A DNA stretch of 47,621 nucleotides from an uncultured bacterium (GCA_947651225.1 CANSYK010000022.1:1-47621); one strand, 5' to 3'. Numbered from the stretch's first letter, positions 9,194 to 17,647 are shown. Numbers and translations: made by a program. The notes: generated from the sequence alone by a model not told the origin.

Positions 9194-9244
9194 GTTACTT
9201 TTCTACGGTTCCTAATTGACGCCAAGAAAAGATAAAGGTATAAT
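9194..9244 (+). promoter_or_regulatory. SigA-type promoter of larB, with overlapping upstream motif
   Basis: TTGACG (9216-9221), a 17-base spacer and a perfect TATAAT (9239-9244) form a strong housekeeping promoter about 65 bases before larB. The recurrent motif (TCTACGGTTCCTAATTG, 9202-9218) overlaps the -35 box. The rest of the 316-base gap 8993-9308 is AT-rich and shows no gene. Confidence 0.8.
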
Positions 9245-9308
9245 TTGAAATAAAAGTGATGTGGAAATGAATGGGTATGGCTGAATTGGAGGGAGGGTAG
9301 CGGGATAG

Positions 9309-10064
9309 ATGGAGACAAGGGCGATTTTAGAACAGGTAAAGAGTGGAAAGCTGTCTGTGGAAGAGGCAGAAAAACTTTTTAAAAAGCAGCCTTTTGAGGA
9401 ATTGGGATATGCGAAGTTAGATTCCCACAGAAAGATGCGTTCTGGATTTCCAGAGGTCGTATATTGCAGTGGAAAACCAGATGAATATTTGCAATCGATT
9501 TATCAGAGATTATATGATATGAATGGAGAAGTTTTTGGAACAAGGGCGAACAGGCATCAATATGAACTGGTGCGTCAGGTGATTCCAGAAATTGTGTATG
9601 ATGAAATTTCCCATATTTTAAAATCAGAAAAGAAAGAGAAAGAGTGTGCCGGAAAAATTGTGGTGTGCAGTGCGGGGACGGCTGATATTTCGGTGGCCGA
9701 GGAAGCTGCCCAGACAGCGGAATATTTCGGTTCTTTTGTCAAGAGGATTTTTGATGTGGGCGTCAGCGGGCTTCACCGTCTTTTGTCCCAAATGGATGTT
9801 ATTCAAGATGCAAACTGTGTGGTAGCAGTTGCAGGAATGGAAGGGGCGCTTGCCAGTGTGATTGGTGGTTTGGTAAGCTGTCCTGTTATTGCGGTGCCAA
9901 CTTCAGTGGGGTATGGTGCAAGTATGCATGGTCTTTCGGCACTGCTTACGATGATAAACTCCTGTGCGAATGGCATAGCAGTGGTAAATATTGACAATGG
10001 GTATGGGGCTGGCTATATTGCAACACAGATTAATAAGCTGGCTGTAAAGAACAGCCGTGAATAG
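9309..10064 (+). CDS. larB: LarB-type nickel-pincer cofactor biosynthesis carboxylase
   Basis: A 251-residue protein with the PurE-like fold. LarB carboxylates and hydrolyses nicotinic acid adenine dinucleotide in the pathway to the Ni-pincer nucleotide used by lactate racemase and relatives. Visible are the helical N-terminus (ILEQVKSGKLSVEEAEKLF), GFPEVVYCSGK, and the conserved C-terminal block with VGVSGLHRLL, VVAVAGMEGALASV, VPTSVGYGAS and NIDNGYGAG. Start ATG 9309 follows GGAGGGAG. larC, larE and larA are not in this window, so the pathway must be completed elsewhere or the gene is solitary. The stop codon precedes the F3 repeat. Confidence 0.9.
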   Translation: METRAILEQVKSGKLSVEEAEKLFKKQPFEELGYAKLDSHRKMRSGFPEVVYCSGKPDEYLQSIYQRLYDMNGEVFGTRANRHQYELVRQVIPEIVYDEISHILKSEKKEKECAGKIVVCSAGTADISVAEEAAQTAEYFGSFVKRIFDVGVSGLHRLLSQMDVIQDANCVVAVAGMEGALASVIGGLVSCPVIAVPTSVGYGASMHGLSALLTMINSCANGIAVVNIDNGYGAGYIATQINKLAVKNSRE

Positions 10065-10124
10065 TAATAACAGATTGAGAAGCTTTTTATCTTGCTTTTT
10101 TATGTGTTTTATTATAGGATATTA

Positions 10125-10288
10125 CTAGTATAACACAATTTAATTAACCATACCTTTTGCTGGTCTGCTTTCCTGATAGCACAAGTGTAAAATCCTCAGC
10201 GCAGCCCACTGCGCCTACGTTTTTACACCTGCACTCTCAAAAAAGCATACTCACCAAAAGATAAGGTAATTAAATCGGATTATACTAG
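10125..10288. repeat. F3 164-bp foldback element bounded by CTAG
   Basis: The left arm begins CTAGTATAAC with ATTTAATTA shortly after, and the right arm ends TAATTAAAT then ATTATACTAG. Arms remain complementary, with small mismatches, to a central hairpin where GTGTAAAA and GCGCAG (10190-10208) pair with CTGCGC and TTTTTACAC. CTAG occurs at both outer ends, which could be a target duplication or simply the palindromic tip. One copy in the window, in the 324-base gap between larB and the next gene. It resembles a miniature transposable element or a large RNA hairpin. Confidence 0.75.
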
Positions 10289-10388
10289 ATTATAATATTG
10301 TCCGTGGTAAACGATACTTTTTTTGGAATATATATTAAAATAGGCTTTACAATAATGAAGTGACGAAGCAGAAATGAGGTGATTGTGA

Positions 10389-10820
10389 ATGGTAAATGAA
10401 GAAAAATTACGTATCATGACACAAATAGCCTTGGATGAAACAAAACGACATAAAACAGAGATTAAAGAAGGTGGATATTATAAATTAGATTATATCCGTG
10501 CGCATATAATATCTGTTGTATGGAATCTGACGCTTGCCTATGTGCTGATCCTGTTTCTAATTGCTCTTTATAATGCGGATTATATTTTTGTGAATGTAGC
10601 CAGCCTGGAGTATGACCGATTGGGTTTTATAGTGTTGGGAATTTATGTGGGGATTTTGGTTTTAGGAATTTTATTTTCTTATTTTCATTTTAAAAAGGAA
10701 TATGCTAAAAATCTGTTTATCCTGAAAGGATACTATACGAATTTAAAAAAGCTGGATGAATTTTATACGCAAAATCAAAATAAGGAGGAGACAGGGGATG
10801 ACACAATTATTGGTGTTTAG
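10389..10820 (+). CDS. Unrecognised two-helix membrane protein, cda operon gene 1
   Basis: A 143-residue protein I cannot assign. It has a charged cytoplasmic N-terminus (about 35 residues), one hydrophobic helix near 38-60, a second near 78-97, and a charged C-terminal tail. There is no signal peptide or recognisable catalytic motif. GAGGTGA precedes ATG 10389. Its 3' end overlaps the next gene by 23 bases, which points to translational coupling, and cdaA-cdaR follow. The layout suggests a role tied to the membrane-bound diadenylate cyclase module, but that is inference from position. Confidence 0.8.
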   Translation: MVNEEKLRIMTQIALDETKRHKTEIKEGGYYKLDYIRAHIISVVWNLTLAYVLILFLIALYNADYIFVNVASLEYDRLGFIVLGIYVGILVLGILFSYFHFKKEYAKNLFILKGYYTNLKKLDEFYTQNQNKEETGDDTIIGV

Positions 10821-11778
10821 GGAACATTTGCAGAAGTTTTATCAGAAATATACTTCTTTCCTGAATCTCCTGTTTCGTTTTCTGATTGGGTTTATTGCTT
10901 TTTCTTCCGTAAATCGCATGATTGGCTATCATACAATGTTTAATCGTATTTCGGTTGAACTTTTGTTAGCGGCAGGAAGCATGCTGATGTCAGGAAGTGT
11001 CTTGTTGTTTTTCACAGCGGGTTTTTGTGTGGTTCACATTTTTTATGTTTCCAGAGTGTTGGCAATGGTGATTGCTGTCATTTTTTTAATTATTTATTTT
11101 GGCTATGCCAAATTTGTGCCAAAACATGCGTATATAATTTTTGCAGTTCCGATTGCGATTCCACTTCATATTGCATATGGAATTCCGATTATAGTAGGGC
11201 TTGTTATGACGCCAGTGGCCATTGTACCGATTTCCTTTGGTGTGGGAATCTATTATTTTTTACAGGCGGTCAAGTCAGTGGTCAGTGTTTCAAATGATTC
11301 CAGCATTAATTTGTATCAGGCAGTGCTGCAGCAATTTTTTGCCTGCAGGGAAATGTATGTAATGCTTGTTGTTTTTGCATTGGTCACGATTATTGTTTAT
11401 ATTTTGCGGAACAGGGAATGGGATTTTGTATTTGAAATAGCCATTATTGCCGGGGCGGTTTCAAATATTATATTATTTTTGGTTATAAATTATCTTTTTA
11501 ATATAGATATGAAAGCAATTCCTTTTTTGATGGGAACGGTGTGTTCTGCGTTGGGGGCATGGTTTGTGCAGTTTATGCGTCTTGCGTTAAATTATGCAGG
11601 AGTAGAAAATTTGCAGTTTGAAGACGAAGAGTATTATTATTATGTAAGGGCAGTGCCTAAAATGAATGTTGCGGCACCAAGTAAAAGGGTGAAACGGATT
11701 AATGCCAGGCATTTTTCAGAGCGTATGCCATCACTAAAAGAGGAAAAAGACAAAACGAAGAATTTGGATGAGAATTGA
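10798..11778 (+). CDS. Unrecognised polytopic membrane protein, cda operon gene 2
   Basis: A 326-residue protein with about eight hydrophobic helices covering residues 20-265, then a charged cytoplasmic tail containing the run EDEEYYYYVRAVPKM and a Lys/Arg-rich end. I recognise no transporter signature. The start is placed at ATG 10798 because AAGGAGGAG sits directly upstream; an in-frame ATG 14 codons earlier lacks a site. It overlaps the preceding gene by 23 bases and ends 13 bases before cdaA. The acidic-tyrosine tail and coupling to cdaA make it a candidate partner of c-di-AMP signalling, which is untested. Confidence 0.82.
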   Translation: MTQLLVFREHLQKFYQKYTSFLNLLFRFLIGFIAFSSVNRMIGYHTMFNRISVELLLAAGSMLMSGSVLLFFTAGFCVVHIFYVSRVLAMVIAVIFLIIYFGYAKFVPKHAYIIFAVPIAIPLHIAYGIPIIVGLVMTPVAIVPISFGVGIYYFLQAVKSVVSVSNDSSINLYQAVLQQFFACREMYVMLVVFALVTIIVYILRNREWDFVFEIAIIAGAVSNIILFLVINYLFNIDMKAIPFLMGTVCSALGAWFVQFMRLALNYAGVENLQFEDEEYYYYVRAVPKMNVAAPSKRVKRINARHFSERMPSLKEEKDKTKNLDEN

Positions 11779-11791
11779 AAGGGTGAAAAAA

Positions 11792-12685
11792 ATGGAATCA
11801 ATTATTCAGGCAATTCAGGACACACTTTATTTTTTGTCTTTGCCGCGGATGACATTGATTGATGTAGTAGAGATTGTGATTATTGCTTTTGCGCTATATC
11901 ATATTATTTTATGGGTGCGCAAAACCAGGGCATGGAATTTGTTAAAAGGAATCGTTGTACTGTTTATTTGCTATATTGTTGCATACTTTTTAGATATGAG
12001 TACAATATTATGGATTTTTAACAGGACACTGGCAATTGGTATTACGGCGCTGGCTGTTGTGTTCCAACCAGAACTTCGTAAGGCGTTAGAGGAACTTGGG
12101 CGAAAAAATTTTGTAGCGTCTATTATTCCTTTTGATGATACAAAAGATAGGGTAGAGCGTTTTTCTGACCGCTCCATTAATGAAATTGTTAAAGCAACTG
12201 TGGAGCTTGCAAGGGCAAAGACAGGCGCTTTGATTATTATGGAAAAGGATATTAGCCTTGCGGAGTATGAAAGGACAGGAATTACAATAGACTCCACGAT
12301 TAGCAGTCAGCTTTTAATCAATATTTTTGAGCATAATACACCACTGCATGATGGTGCGGTTATTTTACGGGATGATCGTGTTGTATCTGCAACTTGTTAT
12401 CTCCCCTTATCCGATAATCTGGGACTTTCTAAGGAATTAGGGACCAGACATCGTGCCGGTGTGGGAATTAGCGAGGTAAGTGACAGTACAACGATTATTG
12501 TATCAGAAGAGACAGGAAAAATCTCTGTTGCTATCCGTGGAAAACTGCTGCGCAATGTGGATGGGGAGCTGCTAAAGAAAAAGCTTGGAGAGCTTCAGGG
12601 AAAAAATGTAGAAAAGAAGGAGAAAAAGAAGTTTCATATTGGCAGAGGGAAAAAAAGTGTCAAGGTACATGCACAAAAGAAATAA
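11792..12685 (+). CDS. cdaA: Diadenylate cyclase CdaA (membrane-bound)
   Basis: Makes c-di-AMP from two ATP. The 297-residue protein has three N-terminal membrane helices (within about 1-85) and a DisA_N cyclase domain with the catalytic DGA motif (Asp187) and RHR motif (Arg219-Arg221). A Lys-rich tail ends the protein. Start placed at ATG 11792 because AAAGGGTG lies seven bases upstream; an earlier in-frame ATG at 11768, inside the preceding gene, has no good site. It is followed by cdaR, as in most Firmicutes. A small hairpin (CCCTGT 12690-12695 with ACAGGG 12703-12708) lies in the junction. Confidence 0.95.
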   Translation: MESIIQAIQDTLYFLSLPRMTLIDVVEIVIIAFALYHIILWVRKTRAWNLLKGIVVLFICYIVAYFLDMSTILWIFNRTLAIGITALAVVFQPELRKALEELGRKNFVASIIPFDDTKDRVERFSDRSINEIVKATVELARAKTGALIIMEKDISLAEYERTGITIDSTISSQLLINIFEHNTPLHDGAVILRDDRVVSATCYLPLSDNLGLSKELGTRHRAGVGISEVSDSTTIIVSEETGKISVAIRGKLLRNVDGELLKKKLGELQGKNVEKKEKKKFHIGRGKKSVKVHAQKK

Positions 12686-12763
12686 AATACCCTGTAAAAG
12701 GCACAGGGAAGGTTTCTGTTTCAAGCAGGCAGGAATCAGGAAAGGCAGACGGGAGGAATATAG

Positions 12764-14137
12764 GTGAAGCAGGAGGCGAAAAAGGAGATTATGGAATTTT
12801 GGAAACAGATATTTTTCCATAATCTTTTTACGAAAATATTGTCTATTGTCGGGGCTGTCCTTGTGTGGATTGTGATTATGAATATTGATGATCCTTATAA
12901 GACAAAGGGATTTGTTGTATCAGTGGAAACCATTAATGAGGAAGCACTGCATTCTGTAAATAAAGTTTATGAGGTGATAGAAGGAAGTACGGCGAGTGTA
13001 TCTGTTCGTGGTAAACGGAGCATCGTAGATAATCTGGAGGCGAGTGATATTAGTGCAACGGCAGATTTATCAGAGCTTTCTGATGTGAATGCTGTAGCGA
13101 TCAGGGTTCGGTTAAAGAAAAAAGTATCTTCTGAGGTTGTTTTGGAATGTAATCAGGTTCTTAAAGTCTCTTTGGAAGATATGGAAACAAAGCAGGTAAA
13201 AGTTACTGTAGATACCGAAGGAATACCGGCAGAAGGATATTCCGTAGGAGAATGTGTTGCCCGCCCTAATGTGATTGAGGTGACAGGTGGGGGTTCTGTT
13301 ATTGACAGGATTAGTTCTGTGCGAGTGAAGTTAAATGTAAACGGTGCCAGTCAGAATTTTTCAAAAATGTTAGAGCCGGCTGCTTATGATAAGCGTGGAA
13401 ACAGGGTGATTTCTTCCACATTATCCTTTGGGGAAACACAGGTAAAAGTAAAGGCACAGCTTTTACAAAATAAAACGATACCAGTAAAGGCAGAAATAAG
13501 CGGAAAACCGGCAGAGGGTTATGAGGTTGTCGGAGTGGACTGTCTTCCAGAAGAAATAGAAATAGCAGGCGCTGAAAAGTTTTTGGCAAATGTTTCTGAA
13601 CTCGTGATTCCAGTTGATGTTTCGGGGCTGACAAGCGTATCTTCCTCGTTACAACAAGAAGTTGAAGTCAGGGATTATTTGTCCGATAAAATTACAATTC
13701 CAGAGGAATATCAGAAAATATTGGTTAAAATAACGATAGAGAAATTGATTCGAAAAAAAATACAGATAAAAGCAGGGGATATTAAACTGCAAAATGTGGA
13801 CCGGAAATGTGTGGCAGAGGCATATGACGGTGCAAAAGTTTTGGAAATTACGATAGAGGGCAGGGAATCTGAGGTGAGTGGTCTGTCAGAAAATGATTTG
13901 GCGGCTTTTGTAGATTGTGATGGCCTGGCGGTGGGAATCCACAAACTAAAAGTACAATTTAAGCAAAACGAATCTTATAAGATTATAAAAGGTGATTCTG
14001 TAAGAATTGTCATCAGGGAAAAGGAAGAACAAGAACAGCAGGATTTTGCGACATTGCCGCCGGAAGAAACAAAAGAGCCGACAGCAGAACCAGAAGAAAC
14101 AGAAGATCCATCAGCGGAACCGGAAGAGGATGACTAA
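12764..14137 (+). CDS. cdaR: CdaR, YbbR-domain regulator of CdaA
   Basis: A 457-residue protein anchored by one N-terminal helix (about 18-40 from the first start) with extracytoplasmic YbbR repeats, about four by eye. CdaR binds CdaA through the membrane and tunes c-di-AMP output. The C-terminus is a Pro/Glu/Thr-rich acidic tail with repeated EEPT/AEPEE-like units. The first start is GTG 12764 with GGGAGG seven bases upstream; ATG 12791 is a possible alternative with AAAGGAG close by. In most Firmicutes glmM follows directly. Here an F1 repeat begins nine bases after the stop and glmM lies about 12 kb downstream. Confidence 0.92.
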   Translation: MKQEAKKEIMEFWKQIFFHNLFTKILSIVGAVLVWIVIMNIDDPYKTKGFVVSVETINEEALHSVNKVYEVIEGSTASVSVRGKRSIVDNLEASDISATADLSELSDVNAVAIRVRLKKKVSSEVVLECNQVLKVSLEDMETKQVKVTVDTEGIPAEGYSVGECVARPNVIEVTGGGSVIDRISSVRVKLNVNGASQNFSKMLEPAAYDKRGNRVISSTLSFGETQVKVKAQLLQNKTIPVKAEISGKPAEGYEVVGVDCLPEEIEIAGAEKFLANVSELVIPVDVSGLTSVSSSLQQEVEVRDYLSDKITIPEEYQKILVKITIEKLIRKKIQIKAGDIKLQNVDRKCVAEAYDGAKVLEITIEGRESEVSGLSENDLAAFVDCDGLAVGIHKLKVQFKQNESYKIIKGDSVRIVIREKEEQEQQDFATLPPEETKEPTAEPEETEDPSAEPEEDD

Positions 14138-14146
14138 TTGGTCAAA

Positions 14147-14283
14147 TTATAGTAAACGCATAAAATACATGCGTTTACTATAATGGATGCGCACGGATAC
14201 ACATAGGAAGTTATGCTGCTTTGCAGCGTGTATCCGGCGCTGTAAACGAAGCAAAACGCAAGCGTTTTTTTCGTTTACTATAA
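14147..14283 (+). repeat. F1 three-stem repeat copy C
   Basis: A complete 137-base copy with perfect 12-base terminal inverted repeats. Stem 1 is a perfect 15-base pair (TTATAGTAAACGCAT with ATGCGTTTACTATAA, loop AAAATAC). Stem 2 pairs GGATACAC with GTGTATCC around GCTGC-TTT-GCAGC. Stem 3 pairs GTAAACGA with TCGTTTAC. A frame opened inside the element reads in phase into the next gene, adding 49 codons, but has no ribosome binding site. Confidence 0.93.
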
Positions 14284-14305
14284 TTATTTTTGAACAGTTT
14301 CTAAG
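14283..14305 (+). promoter_or_regulatory. ACAGTTYCTWAG-type site upstream of the ArsC-like gene
   Basis: TTATTTTTGAACAGTTTCTAAG-like sequence directly abuts the end of F1 copy C, 29 bases before the start codon. It is closely similar to the site at 43943-43965. Function unknown. Confidence 0.4.
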
Positions 14306-14333
14306 TGCAGATAGAAACGGAAAGGAGAAGGTT

Positions 14334-14693
14334 ATGAAACCGGTTATCTTATGTTATGAGAAATGCACTACCTGTAAAAAGGCATTAAAGTGGGTAGAGG
14401 AAATGGGGTATGATGTGGAGGTTCGTCCAATCAAGGAAGAAAATCCTACGGCAGAGGAGTTAAAACAGTGGCATGAAAAGAGTGGGCTGCCACTTAAACG
14501 TTTTTTTAACACCAGCGGAAACTTGTATAAAGAAATGAAGTTAAAAGACAAACTTCCAGAAATGAGTGAGGAGGAACAGTATCAACTTTTGTCAACAGAT
14601 GGAATGTTAGTGAAGCGTCCCCTTCTGGTAGCAAAGCAAGGTGTTTTTCCAGGATTTCGCCAGGAGCAGTGGGAAAATATATTAAAAGGTTAA
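14334..14693 (+). CDS. ArsC/Spx/YffB-family thioredoxin-fold protein
   Basis: A 119-residue protein of the arsenate reductase-like family with a CxxC pair at Cys11-Cys14 (KCTTCKKA) and the conserved RPLLV segment near residue 95. The family includes Spx regulators, which bind RNA polymerase and sense thiol stress, and reductases; sequence alone does not settle which. Start is ATG 14334 with AAAGGAGAAGG upstream. A longer in-frame opening beginning inside F1 copy C is rejected because it has no ribosome binding site and the family starts at this methionine. A strong terminator follows. Confidence 0.85.
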   Translation: MKPVILCYEKCTTCKKALKWVEEMGYDVEVRPIKEENPTAEELKQWHEKSGLPLKRFFNTSGNLYKEMKLKDKLPEMSEEEQYQLLSTDGMLVKRPLLVAKQGVFPGFRQEQWENILKG

Positions 14694-14721
14694 AGTTGAA
14701 AGTTGTGGCAGCATAGTATAT

Positions 14722-14754
14722 AGCCCGGTTATATTCATATATAGCCGGGCTTTT
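14722..14754. terminator. strong intrinsic terminator
   Basis: AGCCCGG (14722-14728) and an adjoining TATA segment pair with CCGGGCT (14745-14751), then TTTT. It ends the ArsC-like gene and lies between it and the convergent dpaB. Confidence 0.9.
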
Positions 14755-14778
14755 GATCGCACAGTTGACAGTTTTTTC

Positions 14779-15375
14779 TCAGGAAAATGGAGAACGGATT
14801 ACCGGCTGGAGCTGTTTCCCTTTTAAAGCAGATTCGATTGTATCTGGAATCAGTTCTGTATGGGCAATAAGGGAATTACTTTTCTTTACATAATCGTCCT
14901 GTCCAAATGGAACAAAATAAATATTTTTAACATTCATTAGCTGCCCTAAGTTTTTAAAATTCATACCAAGTGCATCGTTTGTTGATACGGAAATAATCAG
15001 CGGTTTTTCATTCCTAAGATGCGCTTTTGCCGCCATCAGTACGGTGGTGTCTGTTATGCCATGGTACAATTTTGCCATAGTGTTTCCAGTACAAGGAGCG
15101 ATGACTAAGGCATCCAGATAGCCTTTTGGACCAATGGGTTCCGCTTCCTGAATCGTAAAAAGCCCTTTGTTTCCTGTGATTTCCTGCACCTGGCTTACAA
15201 AGTCAGAAGCTTTGTGAAAACGGTTATCCATGCTGCTGCTGTGTTCTGAAAAAATAGGGATGATATGGTACATTCCTGACATTTTTTTAAGTATATCTAA
15301 AATTTTGCTGTAAGTACAGAAAGAACCGGTAATTGCAAAACCGAGCGTAACCGGCGATAGTATATCTGTCTTCAT
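14779..15375 (-). CDS. dpaB: Dipicolinate synthase subunit B
   Basis: A 198-residue flavoprotein-like subunit (SpoVFB) that with DpaA makes dipicolinic acid from dihydrodipicolinate in the mother cell during sporulation. Features are GFAITGSFCTYSK at the N-terminus, then APCTGNTMAKLYHGITDT in mid-protein and the NDALGMN stretch, all typical of the family. It lies 62 bases downstream of dpaA on the same strand, in the usual order. It is strong evidence that the organism forms spores. A sporulation sigma promoter was not identified. Confidence 0.93.
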   Translation of the reverse strand: MKTDILSPVTLGFAITGSFCTYSKILDILKKMSGMYHIIPIFSEHSSSMDNRFHKASDFVSQVQEITGNKGLFTIQEAEPIGPKGYLDALVIAPCTGNTMAKLYHGITDTTVLMAAKAHLRNEKPLIISVSTNDALGMNFKNLGQLMNVKNIYFVPFGQDDYVKKSNSLIAHTELIPDTIESALKGKQLQPVIRSPFS

Positions 15376-15437
15376 AATTTACCTCATTTCTGCAAGCAAA
15401 CGTGGTCTGTTTTTTAAACGTTGTTTGCCTTTGCTTT

Positions 15438-16241
15438 TTAATACAATTCTTTTAGCTGGTTTTGTATCTGGTCAAATAATATTTTAGCAGAAGTTTTTGG
15501 TGAATATTTGCCAGGGATTCCTGGGCAGTGTTTTGCCGTAATTCCTTTCTGGAGGCAGTAATTAAAATCGGTTCCTCCAGGACTGGAAGCGATGTCAATA
15601 ATAACAGCATCGTTTTGGAGCTTGTCGATTACCGCAGGAGGAAGGACCATTGCGGGCGCAGTATTAAAGAGAATGTTAAATTTTGAATAATCCTCCTCTT
15701 CTAAAAGCTGGTAGCCATATGATTTGGCACGTGATTTAGCAACAGGGTTTCTGGTAGAAATGCTAACATGGCACTTTAACCCGTTTAGTTTGTCAGCAAG
15801 GATTTCCCCGCATTTACCAAAACCAATCACAAGTACCTGGCTTTGGTGAAGGTTAATTTCACTTGCCTGGATTGCCTGGCAGATTGCCCCTTCTGCGGTG
15901 GCAACGGCATTTTCAATAGCAATGGCAGGGTTTTTAAAGTAATCTATACAGGTAATCTGGCTGTCATTGCAAAAATCTATAAAGTCTTTTGGAAGATTTC
16001 CACCAAGTACAATATGCTTTGCGGTAAGTCTTTCTTTTAAGCGGGACAGGAGTGTTGGAGGGGCAGGTATAGGAAGCAATACAAGAACTTTTTCAGCAGC
16101 TTCTTCATAACCAGCGGCTTCTACATCCAGTTCCGGAGCTGTTTCGGCCAGTATGACCTGATAACCGCTGTTTACAAGAAATTCGCCCAGATATCTCTGG
16201 CGGCGGTCTGTTACTTCAGGAAAAGGAGTGTTAGTATGCAT
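15438..16241 (-). CDS. dpaA: Dipicolinate synthase subunit A
   Basis: A 267-residue subunit (SpoVFA) with an N-terminal part beginning near DRRQRYLGEFLVNSGY and a C-terminal dinucleotide-binding domain with VLVIGFGKCGEILA near residues 135-150. Start placed at the ATG whose minus-strand upstream sequence has GGAGG six bases away; 34 further in-frame codons upstream have no site and no family similarity. The N-terminus lacks the usual IAVIGGD strand before DRRQ and is replaced by a short Pro/Thr-rich stretch, so it is slightly shorter than the Bacillus protein. First gene of the dpaA-dpaB pair. Confidence 0.92.
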   Translation of the reverse strand: MHTNTPFPEVTDRRQRYLGEFLVNSGYQVILAETAPELDVEAAGYEEAAEKVLVLLPIPAPPTLLSRLKERLTAKHIVLGGNLPKDFIDFCNDSQITCIDYFKNPAIAIENAVATAEGAICQAIQASEINLHQSQVLVIGFGKCGEILADKLNGLKCHVSISTRNPVAKSRAKSYGYQLLEEEDYSKFNILFNTAPAMVLPPAVIDKLQNDAVIIDIASSPGGTDFNYCLQKGITAKHCPGIPGKYSPKTSAKILFDQIQNQLKELY

Positions 16242-16337
16242 AGGATTCCTCCAAATCATTTTTGGTAACCATAAGGTCTTTGTTAAAAATATCTTATGCG
16301 CTGGCAGAAAAATGGTGAATCCGGTTTTGCAGTGCCA

Positions 16338-16366
16338 TTGCATTTATACGGGCTTTTTGGTATAAT
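16338..16366 (+). promoter_or_regulatory. SigA-type promoter
   Basis: TTGCAT (16338-16343), 17-base spacer, TATAAT (16361-16366), placed 31 bases before the start of the zinc-ribbon/TM2 gene. Confidence 0.75.
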
Positions 16367-16396
16367 GACAGAAATGTACGTTTGGAGGACATAGAA

Positions 16397-16816
16397 ATGT
16401 ATTGTAGAAATTGTGGAAATCAAATAGCAGATAACGCCGCTGTTTGTGTAAAGTGTGGAGTTTCTGTTGGCGTTGGGACAAGCTATTGCCCAAACTGCGG
16501 ACAGCCCACAATGCCAGGCGCATCAGCCTGTACAAATTGTGGGGTATTCTTAGCCCAACCGGTATCACCAGCAAATCAGAAGTCAAGAATGGCGGCTGGA
16601 CTGCTTGGCGTCTTTTTAGGAGGGCTTGGGATACATAACTTTTACCTGGGAAAGACAAACCGTGCGTTGGTTCAGCTTTTAGTTTCTTTAATCGGTGGGG
16701 TGCTTACCTGCGGACTGGCGGCGATTGCTATGGAAATTTGGGGACTGGTGGAAGGAATTATGATTTTAGCTGGAAGTATTACGGTAGATGGAAATGGGGT
16801 ACCATTAAAAGACTGA
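16397..16816 (+). CDS. Double zinc-ribbon, TM2-domain membrane protein
   Basis: A 139-residue protein with four CxxC knuckles forming two zinc ribbons (CRNCG, CVKCG, CPNCG, CTNCG, residues about 3-50), then a TM2 domain: a positively charged AGLLG...GGLGIHNFYLG segment and two membrane helices. TM2 proteins are common in Firmicutes and have no settled function. ATG 16397 is chosen because TTGGAGGAC lies just upstream; an earlier TTG at 16382 overlaps that ribosome binding site and is rejected. It has its own promoter. Confidence 0.88.
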   Translation: MYCRNCGNQIADNAAVCVKCGVSVGVGTSYCPNCGQPTMPGASACTNCGVFLAQPVSPANQKSRMAAGLLGVFLGGLGIHNFYLGKTNRALVQLLVSLIGGVLTCGLAAIAMEIWGLVEGIMILAGSITVDGNGVPLKD

Positions 16817-16900
16817 CAGGATAAAGTGTGTACAACAATACCGGCTTAAATATATCTTTTTTGACAATTTAGGGGTATGTGTGGGAGGAGCTGATACGAA

Positions 16901-17647
16901 ATGATAAAAGTTGCAATATGTGAAGACAGCAGGATGGATCGTGAGCTTTTACGAAAAATTGTTACATACTTGATGCAGGAACGGGGACTTGCTTTTCAAC
17001 TAGGAACATATGAAAGCGGTGATGCCCTGATGCAGGACTATGAGAAACATCCCTTTGACCTGATTTTTTTAGATATTATGATGAGTGGTCTGGATGGGCT
17101 GGAAACGGGAAGAAGAATCCGCCAGGTCGATGTACAGGCAGAAATCGTGTATTGTACATCAAGTAAAGATTTTGCAATCGCAGCATATGAGATTCACGCA
17201 ATGGGGTATCTGTTAAAGCCGTATGAGCCAGGACGAATCGGTGCGGTGATTGATTATTTTATGTTAAAGCATCCTCAGGAAAATCGTAAATTTATAGAAG
17301 TAAAGTCGCATCGCAAATCAGTGATTATTCCCTTTAAAGACATTCTTTTTATGGAGTCGGACAACAAAGTGGTTTATATTCATACGACAACCCAGGGGAA
17401 TATAAAAGTATATAACCGACTTAATGTGCTGGAGTCAGAGGTACAGGATGAACGTTTTTTAAGATGCCACCAGAGTTATCTTCTAAACCTGCAGTATGTG
17501 GCAGGAATTGTAAATTCTGATTTTATTATGATTGATGACAGCATGATTCCAATTCGAAAGAGTGGAAGAGGGGCGATTATAAGGCGGTATAAGGAGTATT
17601 TGAAAGAAACATTGCGAAACGAAGAAATAACTTCGGTGATGAATTAA
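16901..17647 (+). CDS. LytTR-family response regulator (orphan)
   Basis: A 248-residue two-component regulator. The receiver domain (1-125) carries the acidic pair in CEDS, the phospho-acceptor Asp58 in IFLDIMM and a Lys in LLKPYEP near residue 107. The LytTR DNA-binding domain (about 130-240) includes IEVKSHRKSVIIPFKDI and FLRCHQSYLLNL. Such regulators often control peptide signalling, bacteriocin or cell-wall genes. No histidine kinase is adjacent, so the partner is unknown. GGGAGGAG precedes ATG 16901. Confidence 0.92.
   Translation: MIKVAICEDSRMDRELLRKIVTYLMQERGLAFQLGTYESGDALMQDYEKHPFDLIFLDIMMSGLDGLETGRRIRQVDVQAEIVYCTSSKDFAIAAYEIHAMGYLLKPYEPGRIGAVIDYFMLKHPQENRKFIEVKSHRKSVIIPFKDILFMESDNKVVYIHTTTQGNIKVYNRLNVLESEVQDERFLRCHQSYLLNLQYVAGIVNSDFIMIDDSMIPIRKSGRGAIIRRYKEYLKETLRNEEITSVMN

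Noticed and set aside
15438-16343. Longer dpaA starting at 16343
   Set aside because: The extra 34 codons have no ribosome binding site and no family similarity, while ATG 16241 has GGAGG at good spacing.
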